From the NCBI GenBank assembly GCA_020435025.1, contig JAGRAG010000016.1:1-25704 (forward strand): a stretch of DNA of 25,704 nucleotides. The letters run 5' to 3'. The notes beneath the pieces were generated by a model, which worked only from the letters and a program-made list of their open reading frames with translations, was not told the DNA's origin and searched no databases. Below, one piece after another: positions 7,510 to 16,121 of the stretch (positions within the stretch are counted from its first letter, which is position 1; each line of letters starts with the position of its first letter). The DNA comes from Bdellovibrionales bacterium (GTDB lineage Bacteria; Bdellovibrionota; Bdellovibrionia; Bdellovibrionales; UBA1609). Made by a program: the position numbers and the translations under genes.

Positions 7510-8205
7510 ATGACTCAGTTGTTTTCCAATGGGAAAAAAATCATTCTATTTGTAGGGTTGGTTGCGGCATTGACGGGCTGTAATCAAGGAGAGATGAAGT
7601 CTTTTACTGCCGGACCAGGAAATGCCACGGGTGGAGAAAGTAGTGAGGCCAGTTTAGAAACTCCACCTGAAATCAATCAATCTTTGAAGGACATAGACAG
7701 CGAGTTGGATCAAGCCGATCAAGCGATCGTCGATGCTATCGAAGCAATGGATGGTGTGGTTAAAGATGGTTCCATTGATGTTTTTTCTGTAGAGCAATTA
7801 GACCAGCAGGCATCAGGTGAATTGGGAGCACAAGGTCTATTCGGGATTTCAGATAAATTAGACAAAGTATTTGATAAGGCTATTGATGGCATAAAAAAGG
7901 CCAAAGATGCTATTGGTAAAGCCCGCACCAAGTTACAAGACGCCTTATCTCAGCTGGATCCGTTAAATCCATTGCATGCTCCTATGATTGTGAAACTCAA
8001 TGAACTTTTGCAAAGATTGGACGATGTCGAGAATCGCTTCGACGCAGTTATTGATCAATTGGCCGATAAAGTGGATCAGTTGATGCAAATGGTGGATTCA
8101 AAAATTGCACAGTTACAAGGCCCTTGGGCTATTCCTGCCCTATTGTTGGTGGAGGAACTTCGTCAATCTGTAGAAAAATTTAAAAGTAAGCTCAGCACCT
8201 TGTAG
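7510..8205 (+). CDS. Predicted lipoprotein with helical, coiled-coil-like body
   Basis: 231 residues from ATG 7510, preceded by GGAGGGG; a GTG at 7495 in the same frame has no comparable site. The N-terminus MTQLFSNGKKIILFVGLVAALTGC is a lipoprotein signal with an L-T-G-C lipobox, so Cys24 should be lipidated. Asn follows at +2, so the usual Asp-type inner-membrane retention signal is absent and outer-membrane sorting is possible. After a Gly/Ser/Glu-rich linker, most of the protein is predicted amphipathic helix: INQSLKDIDSELDQADQAIV, LDKVFDKAIDGIKKAKDAIGK, LQRLDDVENRFDAVIDQLADK. The spacing of Leu, Ile and Val suggests a coiled-coil bundle. I recognise no family. It is monocistronic, followed by a hairpin. 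Confidence 0.75.
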   Translation: MTQLFSNGKKIILFVGLVAALTGCNQGEMKSFTAGPGNATGGESSEASLETPPEINQSLKDIDSELDQADQAIVDAIEAMDGVVKDGSIDVFSVEQLDQQASGELGAQGLFGISDKLDKVFDKAIDGIKKAKDAIGKARTKLQDALSQLDPLNPLHAPMIVKLNELLQRLDDVENRFDAVIDQLADKVDQLMQMVDSKIAQLQGPWAIPALLLVEELRQSVEKFKSKLSTL

Positions 8206-8543
8206 CTTGGGAATGAGTGAGGGAGCTACAAAGAGGCTGCCTCAAATAGAACTTGGCAAAAGAGATTCTTAAATTTAGCAAAGTCCGTAACCTGGGGTGC
8301 GGACTTTGCTTTGTTACAAGAAAAGAGAGTTTTGGGGCAGGCTCTTTGCCTTTTCTATCTTGATCCTTATTGATGAGATCGATACCATAAATGAGGTTTT
8401 TGTTAAGCGGTTGTTTTTGAATCTAAAGACTTCAGATTTTATCTTTGCATGTTCCACATGTGTTTTCTTTGAACTGAAGAGTTTTATGTCTAAATAGACT
8501 GTTTGGCGATGGCGAAGGAACCAGATAAAGAACGGAGGAGCAG
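8206..8543. other. Intergenic gap
   Basis: Apart from the hairpin, these bases hold nothing I can name. A 66-codon frame from 8297 starts inside the hairpin loop, has no ribosome site and is hydrophobic only because the DNA is T-rich. The promoter of the DUF4336 gene is presumably here. Confidence 0.55.
8277..8310 (+). terminator. Hairpin terminator after the lipoprotein gene
   Basis: AGCAAAGTCCG (8277-8287) and CGGACTTTGCT (8300-8310) form a perfect 11-bp stem with a 12-base loop, 71 bases past the stop. The following T tract is weak (TTGTT), so termination may be imperfect. Confidence 0.65.
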
Positions 8544-9224
8544 ATGGAGCTAAAAAACTTTGGGCAAAATATTTACCACGTTGATATTCCGTTTCAATTA
8601 TTGAATATCCACATTGGCAATCGAATGTCAGTGATTCTTTTACAAGATGGTAAGGTTTGGGTGCATTCGCCGATAACGCCTCATCAAGACTTAGTCGATC
8701 ACCTTAATCAACTTGGGGAAGTTTCTTACGTTATTGCACCTAACCAATTCCATCATGTGCACCTTCCAAATTTCCATTCGCATTTTCCTGAAGCGAAGTA
8801 CTTTGCGACTTTGGGGCTACCGCACAAGCGTTCTGGATTTGCCTTTGACGTTGAGATGCAAGTCGACCAGAGCTTTCCTTGGAAAGAGGAAATAGAAAGT
8901 CTTATGCTAGATGGAATGCCTAAAGTAAACGAATGGGTGTATTTGCACAAGCCGTCCAAGACCCTGATAGTTACTGATCTGTTGTTTCACTTTGTCGATT
9001 TCCCGAACTGGAGAACGAGTTGGTTTGCAAAATTAAATCGCAGTCACAATAAACCACATTGGTCATGGTTTTATTTTCTTAACATTAGCGACCGAAAAGC
9101 CTTCTCACAGTCTTTACAAAAGTTAGAGCATTGGGATTTTGATAAAGTCTTACTGTCTCATGGCGCGCCAATTTATGAAAATGCCAAAGAGAGAGTGATG
9201 CAAGGTCTGCGAAAAATCATCTGA
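8544..9224 (+). CDS. DUF4336 protein (metallo-beta-lactamase-like fold)
   Basis: 226 residues with GGAGGAG shortly before the ATG. The sequence follows the DUF4336 pattern: NRMSVILLQDGKVWVHSPI near the start, VSYVIAPNQFHHVHLPNFHSHFPEA, then KTLIVTDLLFHF and KVLLSHGAPI near the end. This family is related in fold to the metallo-beta-lactamases: the His cluster around residues 70-80, Asp145 and His206 sit where metal ligands are expected, though the canonical HxHxDH is replaced by FHHVHLPN. The substrate of the family is not established. No signal peptide, so it is probably cytoplasmic. It is followed at 272 bases by the ogt gene and does not look tightly coupled to it. Confidence 0.8.
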   Translation: MELKNFGQNIYHVDIPFQLLNIHIGNRMSVILLQDGKVWVHSPITPHQDLVDHLNQLGEVSYVIAPNQFHHVHLPNFHSHFPEAKYFATLGLPHKRSGFAFDVEMQVDQSFPWKEEIESLMLDGMPKVNEWVYLHKPSKTLIVTDLLFHFVDFPNWRTSWFAKLNRSHNKPHWSWFYFLNISDRKAFSQSLQKLEHWDFDKVLLSHGAPIYENAKERVMQGLRKII

Positions 9225-9235
9225 TAACATATTGG

Positions 9236-9405
9236 CCGTAGATGACTTTCAAATCTTCTTGCAGAACTCATCCATAATTTAGTGGGGCTGCTGGAATGAC
9301 CTATGGACAGTAGGTTCAATTAGGAGTTTCGGAATGAATGGAAAAGCAGCTCATTTAGGATGCTTAAAAGTTAAGCATTGCTTGAATCCAAGAAGACATC
9401 TACGG
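9236..9405. repeat. Long-range inverted repeat enclosing a small hairpin
   Basis: CCGTAGATGACTT (9236-9248) pairs with the complement of 9393-9405 with one mismatch in 13. Inside lies a perfect 8-bp hairpin ATGCTTAA (9360-9367) / TTAAGCAT (9371-9378) with loop AAG. This could be a folded leader or small element in the gap before ogt; the evidence is only pairing potential. Confidence 0.3.
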
Positions 9406-9496
9406 TTGACCCCTAAGATCTTTATTTTTCCACGGAAAATGTGGGTAACTCCTGTTGGGTGTGGTAAGGTGGCTTGATTTTTATTGGAGGGATTTT

Positions 9497-9997
9497 ATGG
9501 AAAACTCAAAGATTCAAAGTGTAGCAATGATGACGCCGATAGGGCCCCTTCTCATTACGGCAAGTGATAGGGGGTTACAGAAAGTGGAGTTTATTTCTGG
9601 GAGAGAGTTTGCGAAAGAAGAAAAGTCCATCACTTTGCAGAAAAAAAAAGCTCGTTATTTAAAAAAAGCGAAAAAACAACTCGACGAGTATTTCTTAGGA
9701 AAAAGAAAGTCATTTCGCTTGCCTTTAGATCTAATGGGTACGGATTTCCAGTTGAAAGCCTGGAAAGCATTGCAAACGATTCCTTATGGTCAGACCGTGA
9801 GTTACGGAGAGCAGGCTCAAAGAATGCATAAGAAGGGAGCGCAGCGAGCTGTTGGTGGAGCCAATAATAAAAACCCCATCTCAATCATTGTTCCTTGTCA
9901 TCGAGTCATCGGCAAAAGTGGAGATCTCGTTGGTTATGGGGGAGGATTGAAAGTCAAAAAGTGGCTCTTGGAGCACGAACAGGCTCTTCAAAATTAG
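9497..9997 (+). CDS. ogt: Methylated-DNA--protein-cysteine S-methyltransferase (Ogt/MGMT)
   Basis: 166 residues from ATG 9497, supported by GGAGGG 5 bases upstream; longer frames back to 9455 lack such a site. The enzyme repairs O6-alkylguanine and O4-alkylthymine by moving the alkyl group to its own cysteine. The active-site motif IVPCHRVIG places Cys134 in the standard position, and the helix-turn-helix DNA-binding segment DFQLKAWKALQTIPYGQTVSYGE precedes it, with GAQRAVGGANNKNP (the arginine-finger helix and Asn hinge). The C-terminal GYGGGLKVKKWLLEHE is also typical. The length matches stand-alone Ogt; there is no Ada regulatory domain. It is converging with the methyltransferase-like gene at 10042 with 44 bases between. 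Confidence 0.95.
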   Translation: MENSKIQSVAMMTPIGPLLITASDRGLQKVEFISGREFAKEEKSITLQKKKARYLKKAKKQLDEYFLGKRKSFRLPLDLMGTDFQLKAWKALQTIPYGQTVSYGEQAQRMHKKGAQRAVGGANNKNPISIIVPCHRVIGKSGDLVGYGGGLKVKKWLLEHEQALQN

Positions 9998-10041
9998 TCG
10001 GCAGCTAAGGGGGAGTCGTTGAATCCAATTTGACTTTCTTT

Positions 10042-11859
10042 TTACAAATCGGAATTGTGTGAGCCCGTTAGGATATTTAACTTAACGGCTAACTTCTGTG
10101 GTATACAAAAATAGTTGACGCTAATGGAGGGATTGTAGCCATCGGATTTTGGATGAGGAAAGATGGAGCGAGACTTTGTCGTGTACTTAGAAAGCAGTAC
10201 ATATCCAGAAAGAGCGAGACACTTTTTCCACGTGTATCTTTGGTTTTCATATCCTTTCCGTGATAAGGCCGGGCGAAGTCCTTGCCCTGAAATATCATGG
10301 ACGTAGCGAAACCCAGCGTGGTAGGTATTCCAACCGGTTTCTAGCAGGTCGTCGGTGTTCAGTCCCGACTCTTCAGTAAAAATTAATACGAGCCCCGCTT
10401 CGCAGTACTTGTTAAAAATGGTGATCATTTTATCATTGGTCTGTTGGCGAACTTCATGAAACCCATTTCCGACAACCATGACGCCATGATCCAATGAAAG
10501 GCTCCACTTTTTTAACTGAGCCAGCAGCCCTTCAGGTTTGCCGATGTCTGCCTGACGTACAAATCGCATTTGTGGAGGAAGCCTTCCGGCCTTCTGGTTT
10601 TCAAGGGCTTTCTCAATGGCAGCATCTTCTAAGTCAGCTCCAATATAGTCGATGGATTCATTTTTGTGCTGCAGGTAGTGCAGGCGAGTGGCCTCTCCTT
10701 CACCGATCGCGTGTTCTATAAAGACATTCAGTTTGTATTGGTGATCTTCTTGAAATTGATGAAGGGAGTGGATGATCTTTTTAAAGGATTTATTGTTGGC
10801 GTCTTGGCTAGCCGATACATTTTTTCCGCGCTCCACCCACTCTCCTGCAGATTGTCCACGCAATCGCTTTTCGTGCTGATTGAGATACGGAAGATAGGCA
10901 TAGATAATACCAAAGGGGCCTGGACCTCGTTGAAAGACTCTTTCACCAGTCGCTGTGACTTTCAATTGGGTGTCGACGAGCCCAGAAAATGTAAGGGTAG
11001 AGATAAGTCCCGAAGACAGATGTGGTAAAGCATCTAGGCAAAGGGTTTCTTTGCTCAACTTGGAGGTCAAATTCAGTGAGCGAAGGGCAAGAACTAAAAG
11101 CAGAACACGAGCTCCTAGCTCGACTTCGAAGTGATCGGGAACCCAGTCTCGTTTGTGTGAAGGTTTCACAGCAAAGTTAAAATAGCTATCAATTTTTCTT
11201 CTTAGGTCGTTGTCTCCATTAATGAGAAAACGACCGAGGACGTTTATCCAGTCTTCGGAATCTAATCCCTGAGAGACGGGAATTTCGCTATAAAGCCGAA
11301 ATGTCGAAGGTGAGGGCGTTAATCGCGCTTGAGTTTTTTTCGTATTCCACTCGATCAGACCACGGCTACAGAAGAATTCGAGATCGTAAAAATATCGCTC
11401 TTGATTAAGACGATAATGTTCAGTGATTTTATCGATATCTACCCAGTCTCCTCTTAAAAAAGGTTCAAGCAGGCCCATTTTTTTATGGATTTTTAATAGT
11501 CGATTCAAGATCCATAGATCAGAAGGAGCAGTTATGGCCGCCGTGAAAATAAGGTTTTCAACTACTTTGAGCGCTCTTTGTAATGAGGTTTTCTCTTTAG
11601 AGCTAAAACCGATCATATTCGGTAGAATCTTTTTGTAATTCTGAATGACCGTCCAATTCAACCAACCATTGACGAACAGATGTGGGACCTCATCTAAAAC
11701 GGTAAAAAAAGATTCCTCAGATAGAATCGGAAAGCCTTCTTTATTTTCAGAGGTGAACCCAGCAAGGACCTCCTCAAAGACAGAAGACCATTGCAGTCGT
11801 GGGGGAATCTGGAGTTGTGAGAGCCGAGTGACAAAATCTTTTGATGGTGGTTTTTGCAT
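10042..11859 (-). CDS. Large protein with C-terminal SAM-dependent methyltransferase-like domain
   Basis: 605 residues from ATG 11859, chosen because GAGAGG precedes it; a start at 11895 would add 12 residues without a better site. The C-terminal third has class I methyltransferase hallmarks: FIEHAIGEGEATRLHYLQ (glycine-rich SAM loop), IDYIGADLEDAAIEKA (acidic residue after strand 2), FVRQADIGKPEGLLAQ, then GVMVVGNGFHEVRQ and CEAGLVLIFTEESGLNTDDLLETGWNTYHAGFRYVHDISGQGLRP, which resembles the downstream strands of small-molecule methyltransferases. The first ~370 residues are mostly helical with winged-helix-like pieces (HYRLNQERYFYDLEFFCSRGLIEW; LSSGLISTLTFSGLVDTQLKVTATGERVF), which may position a substrate or partner. 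No signal peptide. The substrate is not inferable from context; it is alone on this strand here. Confidence 0.6.
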   Translation of the reverse strand: MQKPPSKDFVTRLSQLQIPPRLQWSSVFEEVLAGFTSENKEGFPILSEESFFTVLDEVPHLFVNGWLNWTVIQNYKKILPNMIGFSSKEKTSLQRALKVVENLIFTAAITAPSDLWILNRLLKIHKKMGLLEPFLRGDWVDIDKITEHYRLNQERYFYDLEFFCSRGLIEWNTKKTQARLTPSPSTFRLYSEIPVSQGLDSEDWINVLGRFLINGDNDLRRKIDSYFNFAVKPSHKRDWVPDHFEVELGARVLLLVLALRSLNLTSKLSKETLCLDALPHLSSGLISTLTFSGLVDTQLKVTATGERVFQRGPGPFGIIYAYLPYLNQHEKRLRGQSAGEWVERGKNVSASQDANNKSFKKIIHSLHQFQEDHQYKLNVFIEHAIGEGEATRLHYLQHKNESIDYIGADLEDAAIEKALENQKAGRLPPQMRFVRQADIGKPEGLLAQLKKWSLSLDHGVMVVGNGFHEVRQQTNDKMITIFNKYCEAGLVLIFTEESGLNTDDLLETGWNTYHAGFRYVHDISGQGLRPALSRKGYENQRYTWKKCLALSGYVLLSKYTTKSRSIFPHPKSDGYNPSISVNYFCIPQKLAVKLNILTGSHNSDL

Positions 11860-12012
11860 TATCCTCTCTTTGTACCTGAAATGGACACATTTCAAGAGTC
11901 TATAAAAAAGAAGTATAACTGTTTTTTATGTGAATTGGAGTGTTAAAAATTTTGAGGTTTACTTAATGCGGCATCTCTTTCTTTTTTTGATCACTTGAAG
12001 GGAAATAAATGA

Positions 12013-12534
12013 ATGAAAGTCTGGTGGTTCCTGTTTTGGTTTGTTTGTGTTCTGCCGGTCCAGGCGGACCAATTCTTTTTTGGCCCTTCTCTGTCTTATC
12101 GGTCACTGACTGTGACTCAAGGTTCCGTGGCTACTGAGGCGTCGGTCACCTTGATGGATGCCCGAGTTGGTATGATGATGTCCAACTCTTTTGCTATAGG
12201 TGGGCTTTATTCGCAAATTGGTCAGAAAACAGGGGCTACAAGTGAAACACGATCCAATCTGGGGGCGAGTGTTGGTTTTATGGGTGAATCCGCCCTATTG
12301 TACTTCACATACTTCATTTCTAGTCAGTATGAGCAATCCGCTTCAACTTTAAAAGGCACGGGATTGCAGGTGGATTTCGCCTATCACTTTAAGTTATCAA
12401 ACTTCAAAATCGGGCCACTGCTTTCTTATAAGCAGTTTCACTACACGACATCTGAATCGTCGGGAACAGAATCCTCCATGGATCGCAAAGACGAGTTGGT
12501 GGAACCCTATATTTCATTTTTGTTTTTGTTCTAG
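12013..12534 (+). CDS. Small outer-membrane beta-barrel protein
   Basis: 173 residues with AAGGGA nine bases before the ATG. MKVWWFLFWFVCVLPVQA is a signal peptide with an A-x-A-like end (VQA/DQ). The mature part is a series of short amphipathic strands (FGPSLSYRSLTV, SVTLMDARVGMMM, FAIGGLYSQIGQK, NLGASVGFMGESALLYFTYF, GLQVDFAYHFKLSNFKIGPLLSYKQFHY) and ends YISFLFLF*, with the terminal Phe expected for BamA recognition. This fits an OmpX/OmpW-sized eight-stranded barrel, but I do not recognise a family. The last base of its TAG stop codon is also the first base of the adjacent MITE-like element, so the insertion may have fixed the present C-terminus. Confidence 0.65.
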   Translation: MKVWWFLFWFVCVLPVQADQFFFGPSLSYRSLTVTQGSVATEASVTLMDARVGMMMSNSFAIGGLYSQIGQKTGATSETRSNLGASVGFMGESALLYFTYFISSQYEQSASTLKGTGLQVDFAYHFKLSNFKIGPLLSYKQFHYTTSESSGTESSMDRKDELVEPYISFLFLF

Positions 12535-12683
12535 GTACCAGTATCTTTTTAGTTTCGATATTCGGCGAATAATTCGTAAATCGTTCGTTTTTAAACTTAT
12601 CTCCTTAAGTGAGAAGTGTTAAATGTAATAAAGAAAGCTCGGCGCTGTCCGACGGATTTCGAAACTAAAAAGATACTGGTACC
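12534..12683. mobile_element. 150-bp MITE-like element with perfect 25-bp terminal inverted repeats
   Basis: The left end (12534-12558) begins GGTACCAGTATCTTTTTAG and the right end (12659-12683) is its exact reverse complement over 25 bases; beyond that the similarity continues imperfectly (TATTCGGCG versus AATCCGTCG). The inner 100 bases have no reading frame worth noting. A further copy of the end is at 6897. No target-site duplication is obvious. It sits edge to edge with genes: its first base completes the upstream stop codon, and two bases after its end comes the ATG at 12686. The family is not one I recognise. Confidence 0.75.
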
Positions 12684-12685
12684 AA

Positions 12686-12853
12686 ATGGTGAAAAAAGGT
12701 CTTTCTTTTATTGTTGTGCTTTTTTTTGGGGATATGGGGTTTTACCTGTTCTCCTCATTGCGGAACTGCACTCAGTGGGATAGGTATGCGGCTCCTGTTC
12801 AGGAAAATGGAGAGGAAGAGATAGGGACGAAGAGGTCTCTTGAGACCAGATAA
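12686..12853 (+). pseudogene. Upstream fragment of the astacin-like gene, ending in an in-frame TAA
   Basis: From ATG 12686 the frame reads MVKKGLSFIVVLFFGDMGFY and on to ETR, then meets TAA at 12851-12853. This frame is the same as that of the metallopeptidase, which is open directly after the stop. The first 20 residues look like a signal peptide or membrane anchor, which the downstream frame otherwise lacks. There is no ribosome site because the MITE-like element ends two bases before the ATG. Confidence 0.5.
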
Positions 12854-12973
12854 GGACTTCCACAAAAGATAGACCACCCGCTAGATTCGATCCCCCCGTC
12901 TTCATCGCTAAAGAACTCCGGAGCTGAAAAGCCTCAAGAGCCACAGGCGGTTCAATCGGAGCAACCAACTGCT

Positions 12974-13666
12974 TTGACCATGCCATTTACTGTTAAAAAT
13001 GGAAAGGCTATTGCTATGGGAGATATTTTCTTAGGCAGAACTGTCGACTCCACTATCGAAGCGGGGCACTTTAAACCATCGGCGTTGAAAATATGGCCCC
13101 AGTCCATCATTCCTTTTGTGATCGAAGAGGGACTTGATGAAGCTCTCATACTGCAAGCCATCACAAAGATCAACGCGGCGTCTCCTGTGAGGTGGGTTCC
13201 TAGGCCTTCCGGAGCTCCATATTTTGTGGGCTTTTTTAAGGGGGAGGAGCCAGAGCTTTGTCTGTCACAGTTAGGTTTTCAGGGCGTCAAAGAAACTCCA
13301 CAGCCCATTTATTTAGGGGAGAACTGTGGAGTGAAAGAGATTTTGCATGAACTTTTACACACGATGGGGCTGGTTCATGAGCACTCACGCCCCGATCGAG
13401 ACAACTGGATTCAAGTCCATTGGGAAAACATCCCCGAAGAGTTTCACTCACAGTTTGCTAAAGTATCTCCACTATGGGCTCCCAAAGCTGTTTTACAAGA
13501 ATTCGATTACAATTCTTTGATGCTATACACTCCTTATACGTTTTCCATTTCTTCTTCTTTGCCGGCGATTTCCAGTCGTATTGAAGGTAAGAGCCTGCAT
13601 TTAAAGGCCCCGGTGGACCTTTCTGAGGGAGATTTACTAAAATTGAATCGGCTTTATAAAAAATAG
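12974..13666 (+). CDS. Astacin-like zinc metallopeptidase (M12A), probably a broken gene
   Basis: 230 residues counted from a TTG at 12974; the frame is open from 12854, and no start here has a good ribosome site. The zinc site matches the full astacin signature: HELLHTMGLVHEHSRPDRD, with His125, Glu126, His129 and His135 and the RxDRD tail. A Met-turn SLMLY follows about 65 residues later. NCGVKEILHELLHTMG and SPVRWVPRP are also astacin-like. Family members are secreted endopeptidases with a pro-segment. The catalytic domain is intact, but the likely signal peptide lies behind an in-frame TAA at 12851, and the MITE-like element occupies the normal promoter position. A nonsense mutation (pseudogene), a sequencing error, or translation from a weak internal start are the options. 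Confidence 0.75.
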   Translation: MTMPFTVKNGKAIAMGDIFLGRTVDSTIEAGHFKPSALKIWPQSIIPFVIEEGLDEALILQAITKINAASPVRWVPRPSGAPYFVGFFKGEEPELCLSQLGFQGVKETPQPIYLGENCGVKEILHELLHTMGLVHEHSRPDRDNWIQVHWENIPEEFHSQFAKVSPLWAPKAVLQEFDYNSLMLYTPYTFSISSSLPAISSRIEGKSLHLKAPVDLSEGDLLKLNRLYKK

Positions 13667-13879
13667 AGCAGAGATATTAGGGGAGTTGCAGAGGTGATTA
13701 ATTTAAAAATGCTAGAGATTTGCAAAAATGTCTACCGAGTTTCTTAAAACTCTTTCTTTTTTTTATTTCCCTTGGACAATTCCCTTGTTTTTTGAAAGTA
13801 TCTGCACAAAGTAAAATCCAAGAGACGTTTCGTCTACAGGAAGTGAGAGAGACCCCCAGCAATAAAAGTGAGGTGCACT

Positions 13880-16075
13880 ATGGCTGTGTTCAATCCTAGG
13901 TTCAAAGCAAAAGAGTTAGCTGCTGAGCGAACTCATAAAATAGTTCGTCGTCCGCAAGGACCTAATGGTGAAGCATTAACAATCCCTGAGTATTTTGGAA
14001 TTCATGTTTTTGACATAGAAAAGTCAGATATGATTCCCGCAGCCGCTAAAGAGCAGCTGGCCCAGGTCAGAGCCACTGAGAACATGCACCTCTCTAAAGA
14101 ACTAGCCGATATCGTTGCCAAAGCGGTGACGGAATGGGCAACTCGTCGGGGAGCCACCCACTTTTGTCATTGGTTCCAGCCTCTCACTGGGGCTACGGCA
14201 GAAAAGCATGATGCCTTTTTAGATTTCGATAAAAATAAGCAACCTATAATGAAACTCAGTGCGTCCCAACTGATGCAAGGGGAGCCAGACGCCTCATCCT
14301 TCCCTCATGGTGGTCGTCGTTCGACATTTGAAGCGCGGGGGTATACGGCTTGGGACATGAGTTCCCCTCTTTTCCTTGTGGAAACGGGGAGTGGTCTCAC
14401 TTTAAGTATCCCAACAGCGTTTTTCTCTTATACTGCCGAAGCCATGGACGTTAAAACGCCTTTATTGCGAAGTATTTCTGCCCTCAGTAAGCATGCCACA
14501 GAATTTTTGAACTTAATTGGGGACAAGGACGTCGTTCACGTCAATACGACGTGTGGTGCGGAACAAGAGTACTTCCTGGTGGATAAGGCATTTTACTATT
14601 CAAGACCAGATCTGGTTATGACCGGACGAATGCTATTCGGGAAAAAAACCTCTCGAAATCAACAGTTAAGTGACCACTACTTTGGAACCATTCCTGAGCG
14701 CGTGGAAGCCTTCATGCAAGAGTTGGAAGTCGAACTTTATAAATTGGGCATTCCCGCTAAGACTCGACATAATGAGGTGGCTCCGGGACAGTTTGAGTTA
14801 GCTCCCATCTTTAGCGATGCCAACGTTGCTGCCGACCAAAACCAATTGGTGATGTCGACAATGAAAAAAGTAGCACTAAGACATGACTTTGTAGCGCTTC
14901 TTCATGAAAAACCCTTTCCAGGGATTAACGGTAGTGGGAAGCATTTAAACTGGTCGATGTCGGATAGTCAGGGGAATAACTTGCTCAACCCTGGTGATAA
15001 CCCTCATCAGAACCATCGCTTTTTAGCCACTCTTGCCATTGTTTGCGAAGCGGTTCACCGGCATGCGAAGCTTTTAAGAACCAGTATCTCTGATGCGGGT
15101 AATGATCATCGTCTAGGGGCTCATGAGGCACCTCCATCCATTATTTCCGTTTTCTTAGGAGACACTCTTAATGGTATTTTTGAATCGATTCGAGAGGGTG
15201 CGACTTTTGTTCCTAGTGATCAGCAGCACTTAGACATTGGAACACGTCAATTGGTGCAACTTCTTAAGGACAATACGGACCGTAACAGAACCTCTCCATT
15301 TGCCTTTACGGGAAATAAGTTTGAATTTCGTGCTTGTGGGTCTTCTAAATCTGTAGGTTTGCCATTGAGTATGTTAAATGCCGCCGTGGCGGATATTTTT
15401 GAGCAGTCCAATCAATTGATTGCCGATGACTTAAAAGCAGGAAAGTCCGTTGCGGAGGCATTAACGGATTTAACTCGTCACTGGATCAACTCCAGCAAAG
15501 AGGTTGTTTTTAATGGGGATGGGTATTCATCAGAGTGGGTGCAGACGGCAGAAAAAAGAGGACTTCCAAATTTGAAGACAACACCTGATGCTTTACAGGT
15601 TTTAACGGATGCTAAAATCACCTCACATCTTGTTCGCCTTGGCATTTATACAGAAAAAGAAGTAGAGGCTCGTTTTAATGTTCTAACAGAGCGTTACAAC
15701 TCCTTAAGACATATTGAAGCGGGGTCACTGACAGATTTAGTTCGTCAACATGTTCTTCCTTCGGCTTTTTCTTATAAACAAGAGTTAGTCACTTTGGTGC
15801 AAACTCAAAAAGAGATAGGAACAGAAGGTACCGAAAAAGAGCATTTAGTCGCTTTGTCTCAGTCGATCAATAACCTATCTAAGGAATTAAAAGCATTAGA
15901 GGAACTTGCAGCAAAATACGAAGCCTTACCAGAAGTAGAAGCTTCCATGAAGTTGGCCCATGAAGTTCTTCCTAAGATGGAACAAGTTGCTGACTATTGT
16001 AATGAGTTGGAGCAGGTTATACCAGATCATTTGTGGACTCTACCGACCGCATATGACATGCTTTTTGTGAGATAG
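13880..16075 (+). CDS. glnN: Glutamine synthetase type III
   Basis: 731 residues from ATG 13880, with GAGGTG 4 bases upstream; a GTG at 13868 in frame is less likely. The enzyme makes glutamine from glutamate, ammonia and ATP. The length near 730 and the motifs are those of GSIII rather than the shorter GSI or GSII: ATHFCHWFQPLTGATAEKHD, FEARGYTAWDMSSP, GAEQEYFLVD (metal-binding Glu pair), NEVAPGQFELAP, INGSGKHLNWSM (catalytic loop) and SISDAGNDHRLGAHEAPP. The C-terminal ~160 residues form the helical GSIII extension (KEHLVALSQSINNLSKELKALEELA). GSIII forms dodecamers and is not adenylylated at a GSI-type Tyr. The gene is monocistronic with a terminator, and no glnB or other nitrogen regulator lies nearby. 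Confidence 0.96.
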   Translation: MAVFNPRFKAKELAAERTHKIVRRPQGPNGEALTIPEYFGIHVFDIEKSDMIPAAAKEQLAQVRATENMHLSKELADIVAKAVTEWATRRGATHFCHWFQPLTGATAEKHDAFLDFDKNKQPIMKLSASQLMQGEPDASSFPHGGRRSTFEARGYTAWDMSSPLFLVETGSGLTLSIPTAFFSYTAEAMDVKTPLLRSISALSKHATEFLNLIGDKDVVHVNTTCGAEQEYFLVDKAFYYSRPDLVMTGRMLFGKKTSRNQQLSDHYFGTIPERVEAFMQELEVELYKLGIPAKTRHNEVAPGQFELAPIFSDANVAADQNQLVMSTMKKVALRHDFVALLHEKPFPGINGSGKHLNWSMSDSQGNNLLNPGDNPHQNHRFLATLAIVCEAVHRHAKLLRTSISDAGNDHRLGAHEAPPSIISVFLGDTLNGIFESIREGATFVPSDQQHLDIGTRQLVQLLKDNTDRNRTSPFAFTGNKFEFRACGSSKSVGLPLSMLNAAVADIFEQSNQLIADDLKAGKSVAEALTDLTRHWINSSKEVVFNGDGYSSEWVQTAEKRGLPNLKTTPDALQVLTDAKITSHLVRLGIYTEKEVEARFNVLTERYNSLRHIEAGSLTDLVRQHVLPSAFSYKQELVTLVQTQKEIGTEGTEKEHLVALSQSINNLSKELKALEELAAKYEALPEVEASMKLAHEVLPKMEQVADYCNELEQVIPDHLWTLPTAYDMLFVR

Positions 16076-16121
16076 CCAAAGCTCTTTTAAGAGTGAAAGC
16101 TTTTTCAATTAACATTGTTCA

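Noticed and set aside
8297..8497. 66-codon hydrophobic frame
   Set aside because: It starts within a terminator hairpin, lacks a ribosome site, and its hydrophobicity reflects T-rich DNA.
10666..11028. 120-codon plus-strand frame inside the methyltransferase-like gene
   Set aside because: Antisense to a coherent 605-residue protein with SAM motifs; no independent evidence.
15084..15093. CCAGTATCT inside the glutamine synthetase gene, resembling the MITE-like end
   Set aside because: Similarity ends after nine bases and the sequence encodes a conserved protein motif; coincidence.
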